Assembly (NCBI GenBank): GCA_030655595.1 | Contig: JAUSNQ010000175.1 | Coordinates: forward strand, 1 to 21,362 | Source: Paludibacter sp. | Lineage (GTDB): Bacteria; Bacteroidota; Bacteroidia; Bacteroidales; Paludibacteraceae | Length of the DNA: 21,362 bases | Direction: 5' to 3' | Shown: positions 14,812 to 21,362 of the stretch, piece after piece | How positions within the stretch are numbered: the first letter of the stretch is position 1 | Layout: the number at the start of each line of letters is the position of its first letter | Position numbers and translations under genes: made by a program | The notes under the pieces: model-generated | Told to the model about the DNA's origin: nothing | The model's database searches: none | What the model saw: the letters and a program-made list of their open reading frames with translations, nothing else

Positions 14812-15831
14812 ATGATCAGTACTTTAAAGTATTTTGCTTTGTTTGGGTGTTTGTTTTTGTTGCAAATTAAGATTTTTTCGCTCGGTAAAGTTGATGAAGA
14901 AAATCCAAACTTGCACGAACTTACAATATATGTGATGCCTACTGTGTTTCCACTTGATTGGGAAGGTCCTGCCTCCCTCTATAAAAGTATGAAAAATGTA
15001 TATGTCAGGACGATAACCAAGCGAGATAATTATTTGTTGGGTCATGTTTCGGTACGTTTGAGTACACCATTACTTTCAAAACCATTGTTGATAGCACAAA
15101 CTTCCGGAAGTTTGAAAGAAAAATTGGATTTGGTTTTCAGACAAAGGGTTGGTTATGCGATTATTGGTGCCCCGCTTCAAGGTCGCATTGAGTCACCAAA
15201 AGAAATATCACATAAATTAGATGTATATGCCAAAAGAAATAAATTGGCATTTATCAAGTATTTGCTAAGCGAAAAAGCAGCCAAGCGGATTATTGATTTC
15301 ATTGATAATTATTCTTTAAAAATGAATGAACATTATGCTCCTTCTGATTTTTACGGTGGTGCTTTTTGGCCTCGCTATTACAACGAAGGTGCCGGTTGTT
15401 CTACTTTTGCTGCAGCGTTGCTGGATTTGGTCAATTTGTTGGAAGAAGAGCATACCGAAGACTGGGAAATGCGGGTGAAAATTCCAATGCATTTAATAGG
15501 CGGACAATACAACAATGGGTTAAAAGTAACCGAGTCGGCAATCAGAAATACAAAAGAATGGTATTCAGGTGATGGGAATATAAACGAAGATTATGTGGTT
15601 TATGCTGTTTATGAACCGAGTATCATGTTCGATTGGATTATGGAGAAACGAGCATCCCCAACTGAAAAGTACATGCCTGTTGATGAAGGTGATGTGCCTG
15701 GGGTGGTGATTGATGGAAGGGGTGTGTTATTTGACTTTAATGAACCTTTTTTCAAACAACGTACAGAACCCAATTTATTTATCAATCATTATTTGAAAAA
15801 AATCAATATCTCTACAATTGAAACGCTCTAA
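14812..15831 (+). CDS. Uncharacterised exported protein with His and Cys motifs
   Basis: A 339-residue protein counted from ATG 14812, chosen because it begins a good signal peptide (MISTLKYFALFGCLFLLQI, cleavage near residue 24); the frame is open further upstream to 14698. I do not recognise the family. Two motifs stand out: LLGHVSVRL with His78, and NEGAGCSTFAAALLDL with Cys196 at the start of a hydrophobic helix. His before Cys is the order in circularly permuted papain-like (NlpC/P60, LRAT-like) enzymes, so a periplasmic cysteine hydrolase is possible. A third conserved-looking segment is PMHLIGGQYNNG. It lies between the divergent zapA operon and ispG, with no clear partner. Confidence 0.82.
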   Translation: MISTLKYFALFGCLFLLQIKIFSLGKVDEENPNLHELTIYVMPTVFPLDWEGPASLYKSMKNVYVRTITKRDNYLLGHVSVRLSTPLLSKPLLIAQTSGSLKEKLDLVFRQRVGYAIIGAPLQGRIESPKEISHKLDVYAKRNKLAFIKYLLSEKAAKRIIDFIDNYSLKMNEHYAPSDFYGGAFWPRYYNEGAGCSTFAAALLDLVNLLEEEHTEDWEMRVKIPMHLIGGQYNNGLKVTESAIRNTKEWYSGDGNINEDYVVYAVYEPSIMFDWIMEKRASPTEKYMPVDEGDVPGVVIDGRGVLFDFNEPFFKQRTEPNLFINHYLKKINISTIETL

Positions 15832-15972
15832 AAAAAGAGGTTTTACAAAATTATTTCACGAAATCTGACAACTTTTTTTTGCCAAAAATGTTTATTCATT
15901 TAAAAGTGAATGTTAATCGCAAATTATTAATCACAATACACTTTCGACTTGTTCTATATTAGAAAATCAAAC

Positions 15973-17766
15973 ATGTACAATCAATTTAATTATTCGCGTA
16001 GAAAAACGCAGACCATCAAAGTCGGAATCGTGACGCTTGGCGGAAATCAGCCAATCAGGGTGCAATCAATGGCGAATACCGACACCAATGATATTCAAAA
16101 TTCAGTTGATAAATGTATCAGTATTGTAGAAGCCGGAGGTGAAATTGTGAGATTTACCGCACAGGGAGTCATGGAAGCTGAAAACTTAAAAAACATTCAC
16201 CACGAACTTCGTCTCAAAGGTTTTGATGTCCCTTTGGTGGCTGATATTCATTTCAATGCCAATGCAGCTGATGTGGCTGCCCTGTATGTCGAGAAGGTAC
16301 GGGTGAACCCCGGCAATTTCATCGGTCTGGTCAGAAGGGATTCAGAGGAGTATACCGACGAAGAATATCAGGCTGAATATGAGAAAATTAAAATTCGCTT
16401 TAAGCAATTACTCGATATTTGTAAAGTACACGGAACAGCTATCAGAATAGGTGTGAATCATGGTTCTTTGAGTGAACGGATGATGAACCGTTGGGGGGAT
16501 ACACCACGGGGTATGGTGGAGTCGTGCATGGAATTTCTGCAGGTTTCTATGGAGGAAGATTTTCATGATGTTGTTATTTCAATGAAGGCTTCCAACACTT
16601 TATCCATGGTACATGCAGTTCGGTTGCTTGTGGCTGAAATGGAAAAACGCAATATGCATTACCCGCTGCATCTGGGTGTGACTGAGGCTGGTGACGGAGA
16701 AGATGGTCGTATCAAATCAGCGGTTGGTATCGGAACTTTGTTGCATGATGGCATCGGCGATACGATACGTGTTTCGCTTAGCGAAGAGCCTGAAGCGGAA
16801 ATACCGGTTGCCCGAGAGTTGGTTGATTATATAATTCAAAAAGAAAATCATCAACAAATTGATGCACAAGAGTTTCCTCGATTTTCAATTTTTGAGTATA
16901 CCAGAAGGAAAACAAATCCTGTTGAGAATATAGGGGGAGATCAGGTGCCGGTTGTGATTATGAATCGGGACGGCAACTTCACGACAGTGCCTGATTATTT
17001 GTTGAAAGACGAACAGGTGTACAGTCAAACCGGAGCCGTTTATCCGATTTTTTCAGCAAATCAATTGGATTTGATCGCTCAGAGCCAATCTAGTGTTATC
17101 TTTGTGCGACTTTCTTATGCTGAATTAACCGACGCTGTCATTTCATTGTTGAAAAAGGATGACCGAATTGTTATTTTGCTTGGTGCAATTCATCAAAATA
17201 AAGTAGGTGAGATGCGCGCTTTCTTCCATACCTTGCTAAATAATAATGTGTTATCACCGGTTGTTTTGTATGGCAGTTATGCGGTTCGGGATCTGCAGGA
17301 ATTACAAATCCGTGCAGCGGCAGATTTTGGTGCTTTATTGCTGGATGGTTTCGGCGACGGCATCATGCTGGAGTTACAAAATGACAAATCACCAAAACCG
17401 CTTATATCTGTTGAGGAATTGAATGCTGTAGCCTTTGGTATCTTGCAGGCGAGTAGGGTGAGGGTGAGTAAAACAGAATTTATTTCTTGTCCGAGTTGCG
17501 GTAGAACTATGTTTAATCTGCAGACTGTTATCGCACGTGTCAAGGGATCAACTTCTCACCTGAAAGGACTTAAAATTGCCATCATGGGTTGTATCGTAAA
17601 CGGTCCGGGCGAAATGGCTGATGCTGACTATGGGTATGTGGGAGCGGGACGAGGAAAAGTGAGTTTGTATAAGAAAAAAGAATGTTTAGAACGCAACATC
17701 AACGAAGATGAAGCAGTAGATAAGTTGGTTGAGTTGATTAAAGTAAACGGAGATTGGCATGATTGA
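15973..17766 (+). CDS. ispG: 4-hydroxy-3-methylbut-2-en-1-yl diphosphate synthase, long form
   Basis: A 597-residue IspG (GcpE), the next-to-last enzyme of the MEP isoprenoid pathway, which reduces methylerythritol cyclodiphosphate to HMBPP with a [4Fe-4S] cluster. The N-terminal TIM-barrel part starts with GGNQPIRVQSMANTDTND and contains ADIHFNANAA, RVNPGNF, IRIGVNHGSLS and LGVTEAGDGEDGRIKSAVG. A large middle insertion of about 200 residues distinguishes this long form, known in Bacteroidetes, Chlamydiae and plants. The C-terminal domain carries the cluster cysteines in SCPSCGR and MGCIVNGPGE. ATG 15973 is preferred to TTG 15949 because family homology starts just after it. It is probably the first gene of a unit with the small barrel protein. 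Confidence 0.97.
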   Translation: MYNQFNYSRRKTQTIKVGIVTLGGNQPIRVQSMANTDTNDIQNSVDKCISIVEAGGEIVRFTAQGVMEAENLKNIHHELRLKGFDVPLVADIHFNANAADVAALYVEKVRVNPGNFIGLVRRDSEEYTDEEYQAEYEKIKIRFKQLLDICKVHGTAIRIGVNHGSLSERMMNRWGDTPRGMVESCMEFLQVSMEEDFHDVVISMKASNTLSMVHAVRLLVAEMEKRNMHYPLHLGVTEAGDGEDGRIKSAVGIGTLLHDGIGDTIRVSLSEEPEAEIPVARELVDYIIQKENHQQIDAQEFPRFSIFEYTRRKTNPVENIGGDQVPVVIMNRDGNFTTVPDYLLKDEQVYSQTGAVYPIFSANQLDLIAQSQSSVIFVRLSYAELTDAVISLLKKDDRIVILLGAIHQNKVGEMRAFFHTLLNNNVLSPVVLYGSYAVRDLQELQIRAAADFGALLLDGFGDGIMLELQNDKSPKPLISVEELNAVAFGILQASRVRVSKTEFISCPSCGRTMFNLQTVIARVKGSTSHLKGLKIAIMGCIVNGPGEMADADYGYVGAGRGKVSLYKKKECLERNINEDEAVDKLVELIKVNGDWHD

Positions 17767-17777
17767 AAATTTTATTT

Positions 17778-17812
17778 CTAGTATTAATTAAAATCCTAGT
17801 ATTAATTAAAAA
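17778..17812 (+). repeat. Two tandem copies of an AT-rich 18-bp unit
   Basis: CTAGTATTAATTAAAAT occurs at 17778-17794 and almost identically at 17796-17812, 4 nt before the barrel-protein ATG. It covers the whole 50-bp gap after ispG and could set spacing or ribosome access. Confidence 0.85.
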
Positions 17813-17816
17813 TTAA

Positions 17817-18278
17817 ATGGTTATGAGAAAAATGATTATTATTGCTGCCCTTGTAATTGGGTTCGCAAGTGTATCTAATGCACAAGTCGATGGTAACGCC
17901 ATCGGTATCCGTTTTGGTAATGGGGGTGAAATTTCGTACCAACACGCCTTGGGAAGTGCTAATAGATTAGAACTTGATTTAGGCTTTGGTCCCTGGAATC
18001 ACAGCAATGTTTACCTGAGTGGAGCTTATCAATGGGTGTGGGATTTATCTGAATTGGCAGATGGATTTAACTGGTATGCCGGTGTCGGTGGTGCCGTGGG
18101 TTTCGGTGAAACTTTAGGTTTAGGTGTACTGGGTCAGGTGGGTATTGAATACAATTTCAATATTCCAATTCAATTGTCACTCGACTGGCGTCCTGTTTTT
18201 AATATTATGAATAGTTATGTTGGCCAAAGATATTTTGGATACGAAGGTATTGCGTTGGGGGTAAGGTATAAATTTTAA
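17817..18278 (+). CDS. Small outer-membrane beta-barrel protein
   Basis: A 153-residue protein with a signal peptide (MRKMIIIAALVIGFASVSNA, then Q) and a mature part of alternating hydrophobic and polar residues rich in Gly, Tyr and Trp. It ends in GVRYKF, with the terminal Phe expected for insertion by the BAM machinery. The strands suggest an eight-stranded or smaller barrel. Such proteins are common in Bacteroidetes outer membranes and their role is usually unknown. ATG 17817 and ATG 17823 both give plausible starts. It follows ispG by 50 nt, filled by a tandem repeat, and is closed by a strong bidirectional terminator. Confidence 0.87.
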   Translation: MVMRKMIIIAALVIGFASVSNAQVDGNAIGIRFGNGGEISYQHALGSANRLELDLGFGPWNHSNVYLSGAYQWVWDLSELADGFNWYAGVGGAVGFGETLGLGVLGQVGIEYNFNIPIQLSLDWRPVFNIMNSYVGQRYFGYEGIALGVRYKF

Positions 18279-18294
18279 TACAATAATTTCGTTG

Positions 18295-18338
18295 TAAATA
18301 TAAAAGAGACGCACTGTAGTGTGTCTCTTTTATATTTA
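18295..18338. terminator. Bidirectional terminator between the barrel gene and alaS
   Basis: A 20-bp inverted repeat with a single G-U pair (TAAATATAAAAGAGACGCAC at 18295-18314 with its partner at 18319-18338) encloses the loop TGTA. The stem gives T-rich tails on both strands, so it can stop both convergent genes. The alaS stop codon (18336-18338) is the last three bases of the repeat. Confidence 0.85.
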
Positions 18339-20948
18339 TTGAATAAACGATATTGCCTTTTCAATTGCCTGTTTAATTCCTGCGGCATTTTTTCCTCCTG
18401 CTGATGCAAAAAACGGTTGACCGCCGCCGCCGCCCTGTATTTCTTTTGCTGCCTCGCGGGCGATGTTGACTGCATTCAATCCTTTTAAAACCAAATCGTC
18501 ACTAAGCAAAACAGTCAAAGACGGTTTTCCTTCGTGCACACAACCGGCCACAAAGTATAAATTGACGTTTTGCACATTTCTGAGTTGAAATGCCAATGTT
18601 TTTACCTGATCTGTGGAAAGCGTTCCCTCGTATTGAACGAGTTTTGTTCCGTTGACTTCTGATGCATTTTTCAATAACTCATCACGTAACAGCATGATTT
18701 TTTCGTGGTTGTAGGCATCGAGTTGTTTTTTTAATTCTGCATTTTCTTCGGTTTGCTTGCGAATTGCATGAACCATATCGGGTACATTGTTCAGTATTTC
18801 TTTTGCTTCTGCTATTAAATCCTGTTGGTCATCGAGCATTTTCTCTACCGCTGTTCCTGTTATGGCTTCGAGACGGCGAATGCCGGCTGCAATGGAACTC
18901 TCTGAAGTAATCCGCACCATACCGATTTGTCCGGTTGACTCAACATGCGTTCCTCCACAAAGCTCAGTCGAAGTGCCGAATTGTATCACCCTGACCGTTT
19001 CGCCGTATTTCTCGCCGAACAAAGCCATAGCACCCATTGCTTGGGCTTCTGCTATCGGGGTTTCCCTCATTTCGTTGCGTGCATGATTCTCTCTTATTTT
19101 ACGATTTGCTATACGTTCAATAGCACGAATTTCTGCGGTGCTTAGTTTTTGATAATGCGAGAAGTCGAATCTCAGACTCTCCGGAGAGACAAAAGAACCC
19201 TTTTGTTCTACATGCGCTCCTAAAACTTCGCGCAAAGCTTCGTGCAAAAGGTGTGTTGCTGAGTGATTGCTTTCTGTGGCTTTGCGTTTTTTCAAATCAA
19301 TGACAGCTGTAAATGTATCGGTTACATCCTTAGGCAGTTGTTTGGTGATGTGAATGGCCAGGTTGTTTTCTTTTTTTGTGTCAAGGACTTCGATGGTTTC
19401 TGCATCTGATTTCAATATTCCCGAATCACCCACTTGTCCTCCCATTTCTGCATAAAACGGTGTATTAGCAAGCACCAGCTGATAAAACTCCTGATTTTTT
19501 TGTTTTACCTTGCGGTAACGCAGGATCTCGGTGTCGCATGAAGTGTAATCATAACCTACAAACCGACTGTCGCCTTCACGCACCGTTACCCAATCGCCTG
19601 TCTCTACCGCAGCAGCATTTCGGGCACGGTCTTTTTGAATTTTCATCTCGGCTGTAAATTCATCGATATTGACTGTGAAATTGTTTTCACGCAAAATCAA
19701 TTCAGTTAAATCAAGCGGAAATCCATAGGTGTCATAAAGTGTAAATGCTACTTTTCCTGTAAGCTCTTTTTTGGCTTCACTTCTAGCATCACCCATCACT
19801 TTGTCAAGCAATTTGATACCGGTTTCCAGAGTTCTCAGGAAAGATTCTTCTTCTTCTTTGATTACTCTTCCGATTAAGGTCTTTTGAGCGATTAATTCAG
19901 GATAAGCTTTTCCCATGACTTCACATAAGACATCCACAAGTTGATACATGAATGCAGTTCGTTGCTGCAGGAAAGTGTATCCATACCGCACCGCACGCCT
20001 TAATATGCGGCGTATCACATAGCCTGCTTTGGCATTCGAGGGTAATTGTCCGTCGGTTATTGAAAATGCAATCGTGCGTATGTGATCGGCAATTACACGC
20101 ATGGCAATGTCCGTTTGTACGTTTTGCCCATATGCAACATCACAAATTTTACCTATTGCATTGATAATCGGTTGAAAAACATCCGTATCGTAATTCGATT
20201 GTTTGCCTTGAATCGCCATACAAAGTCTTTCGAAACCCATGCCGGTGTCAATGACTTTGGCAGGGAGTTCTTCTAATGACCCGTCGGCTTTGCGGTTGAA
20301 CTGCATGAATACATTGTTCCAGATTTCAATTACCTGTGGGTGGTTGCCATTTACCAGCGTTAATCCATCAACTTGTGCTCTGTCGACATCGCTTCTGATG
20401 TCAATGTGAATTTCGGAGCACGGTCCGCACGGACCGGTATCGCCCATCTCCCAGAAATTGTCCTTTTTGTTGCCGTTGATGATGCGGTCTTTGGGTAAAA
20501 ACTGCGACCAGATGGCAGCAGCTTCATCGTCACGCGACAATCCCTCGGCGGTTGAACCTTCAAAAACAGTTACGTATAATCTGTTTTTATCTAACTTTAA
20601 AACATCTACCAGATATTCCCATGCCCATTCGATGGCTTCTTTTTTGAAATAATCGCCAAACGACCAGTTACCCAACATTTCAAACATCGTGTGGTGGTAG
20701 GTGTCATGTCCAACCTCTTCCAGATCGTTGTGTTTACCGCTCACACGCAGACATTTCTGAGAATCTGCTACACGGGGATACTTCACCGGATCATTACCCA
20801 AAATAATATTTTTAAATTGATTCATGCCGGCATTCGTAAACATCAAAGTCGGGTCATCTTTGATTACCATGGGCGCCGAAGCTACAATTTTGTGGTTTTT
20901 CGATGCGAAAAAATCGAGAAATGATTGGCGAATTTCCTGTGAAGTCAT
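18336..20948 (-). CDS. alaS: Alanyl-tRNA synthetase
   Basis: An 870-residue class II synthetase that charges tRNA-Ala and also clears mischarged serine and glycine. The catalytic core (about 1-240) contains [31 protein letters not shown] (motif 2 region) and [11 protein letters not shown] (motif 3). The tRNA-recognition region follows to about 460. The editing domain holds the zinc/catalytic motifs HSATH and CGGTHVE. A coiled coil leads to the C-Ala domain, which ends with a [16 protein letters not shown] glycine-rich motif. All regions are complete and length is standard. It is divergent from an M23-type peptidase gene, an arrangement I know as common in Bacteroidetes. Confidence 0.98.
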   Translation of the reverse strand: MTSQEIRQSFLDFFASKNHKIVASAPMVIKDDPTLMFTNAGMNQFKNIILGNDPVKYPRVADSQKCLRVSGKHNDLEEVGHDTYHHTMFEMLGNWSFGDYFKKEAIEWAWEYLVDVLKLDKNRLYVTVFEGSTAEGLSRDDEAAAIWSQFLPKDRIINGNKKDNFWEMGDTGPCGPCSEIHIDIRSDVDRAQVDGLTLVNGNHPQVIEIWNNVFMQFNRKADGSLEELPAKVIDTGMGFERLCMAIQGKQSNYDTDVFQPIINAIGKICDVAYGQNVQTDIAMRVIADHIRTIAFSITDGQLPSNAKAGYVIRRILRRAVRYGYTFLQQRTAFMYQLVDVLCEVMGKAYPELIAQKTLIGRVIKEEEESFLRTLETGIKLLDKVMGDARSEAKKELTGKVAFTLYDTYGFPLDLTELILRENNFTVNIDEFTAEMKIQKDRARNAAAVETGDWVTVREGDSRFVGYDYTSCDTEILRYRKVKQKNQEFYQLVLANTPFYAEMGGQVGDSGILKSDAETIEVLDTKKENNLAIHITKQLPKDVTDTFTAVIDLKKRKATESNHSATHLLHEALREVLGAHVEQKGSFVSPESLRFDFSHYQKLSTAEIRAIERIANRKIRENHARNEMRETPIAEAQAMGAMALFGEKYGETVRVIQFGTSTELCGGTHVESTGQIGMVRITSESSIAAGIRRLEAITGTAVEKMLDDQQDLIAEAKEILNNVPDMVHAIRKQTEENAELKKQLDAYNHEKIMLLRDELLKNASEVNGTKLVQYEGTLSTDQVKTLAFQLRNVQNVNLYFVAGCVHEGKPSLTVLLSDDLVLKGLNAVNIAREAAKEIQGGGGGQPFFASAGGKNAAGIKQAIEKAISFIQ

Positions 20949-20949
20949 T

Positions 20950-21090
20950 TTATGTATTTACAATTTGATCATTTACCATTTACTGTCTATTTTTAACCAA
21001 CTACCAGCTACTACCAGCTATCTACAAACTACTATTTACCAGGTAATATCTAAAAAAATGCTAGCTACCAACTACTAATAATAAATAAAA
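20950..21090. repeat. Low-complexity ATTTACC/CTACCAGCTA repeat tract
   Basis: The alaS upstream region holds degenerate words: ATTTACC and ATTTACT, then a direct tandem CTACCAGCTA (21001-21020), then ACTACTATTTACC and CTACCAACTACTA. It has no coding potential and lies in the predicted alaS leader, so it would be transcribed. It recalls in style, but not in sequence, the repeat at the left window end. Confidence 0.6.
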
Positions 21091-21105
21091 TCTAGTAAAA
21101 GGACT

Positions 21106-21136
21106 GCAAAAATACTTCATTTTTGTTATTTTTGCA
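21106..21136. promoter_or_regulatory. Face-to-face -7 boxes for alaS and the M23 peptidase gene
   Basis: A perfect TATTTTTG occurs on the plus strand (21127-21134) and another on the minus strand (21107-21114). They are the arms of a 10-bp inverted repeat, TGCAAAAATA and TATTTTTGCA, with a 12-nt centre. The plus-strand box lies 42 nt before ATG 21177; the minus-strand box implies an alaS leader of about 150 nt. No TTTG is seen at either -33 position. Confidence 0.55.
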
Positions 21137-21176
21137 CACTCTTAAACGATAAAAGTTTAAAATTGAGCTAAAAAAC

Positions 21177-21362
21177 ATGGCGAAGAAGAAATTTCACTTC
21201 AATCCCGAGACATTAAATTACGAAGAAACAGACAACACCTTGCTTTTTAAAGTGAGGCGGTTGTTGATACATCTTTTTTCCGGTGTTTCGTTGGGTGCTT
21301 TGTTTTTCTTTATTTTCGTTTCGCTGATTAGTTCTCCGGAAGAAGTGCAATTGATTCAGGAA
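21177..21362 (+). CDS. N-terminus of a membrane-anchored M23-type peptidase (partial)
   Basis: The first 62 codons are present before the window ends. The protein opens with MAKKKFHFNPETLNYEE, followed by a basic stretch and one membrane segment (about residues 32-51, LIHLFSGVSLGALFFFIFVS). This start, and the position divergent from alaS, match Bacteroidetes M23 family metallopeptidases that cleave peptidoglycan cross-links in the periplasm. The catalytic domain lies outside the window, so the assignment rests on the N-terminus and context. Confidence 0.75.
   Translation, partial: MAKKKFHFNPETLNYEETDNTLLFKVRRLLIHLFSGVSLGALFFFIFVSLISSPEEVQLIQE

Noticed and set aside
1..21362. CRISPR arrays, complete insertion sequences, rRNA or tRNA genes
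   Set aside because: No regularly spaced identical repeats, transposase-like frames, or cloverleaf/rRNA sequences were recognised other than the tRNA-like part of tmRNA.

Overview
The window looks like a chromosomal segment from a Bacteroidetes bacterium, most likely order Bacteroidales. The evidence is gene content (fused ribBA, the long form of IspG, RNase Y beside ZapA, five-repeat DUF349 protein, alaS divergent from an M23 peptidase), the Bacteroidetes-type -7 box TAnnTTTG upstream of many genes (in several cases with TTTG about 19-20 nt upstream), A-rich start regions instead of Shine-Dalgarno sites, and a tmRNA whose tag reads GENNYALAA. Genus cannot be fixed from the sequence alone.

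Layout. 1-166: a perfect 50-bp inverted repeat made of AGCTAAAAGC-like words. 167-1095 (minus): ssb and ridA. 1213-3960 (plus): promoter, LptF/LptG-family permease and ribBA, 9 nt apart and probably one operon. 4085-6004 (plus): DUF349 protein with an 11-residue tandem repeat at its N-terminus. 6080-6941: a hipBA toxin-antitoxin locus in which hipB looks intact and sits behind two perfect 16-bp palindromes, while hipA is reduced to fragments. 6980-7372 (minus): tmRNA gene ssrA, whose terminator marks the point where the hipA fragment ends. 7546-9657 (plus): an exported endonuclease/exonuclease/phosphatase-family protein and a SAM methyltransferase, separated by about 400 bp that seem to hold remnants. 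9703-10094 (minus): a scar in which the start of a CoA-binding protein is joined out of frame to the end of a UvrA-type gene. 10143-12198 (minus): a flavodoxin-domain protein and a PHP-type lipoprotein. 12349-14607 (minus): rny, zapA and a small coiled-coil protein upstream of zapA. 14812-18278 (plus): an unrecognised exported protein with spaced His and Cys motifs, ispG, and a small outer-membrane barrel protein. 18336-20948 (minus): alaS. 21177-end (plus): start of an M23-type peptidase, divergent from alaS.

Most of the window is housekeeping: DNA replication and repair (ssb), envelope assembly (LPS export permease, M23 peptidase), riboflavin and isoprenoid precursors (ribBA, ispG), translation and its rescue (alaS, ssrA), RNA decay (rny) and division (zapA). 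The part that departs from this is roughly 6.0-10.1 kb, where three or four broken genes cluster around ssrA; this resembles an eroded insertion region. I found no CRISPR array, complete transposon, rRNA or tRNA, and no convincing new multi-gene system. The best candidates for new biology are the uncharacterised exported His/Cys protein, the orphan HipB with its paired operators, the small ZapA partner candidate, and the inverted-repeat element next to ssb.
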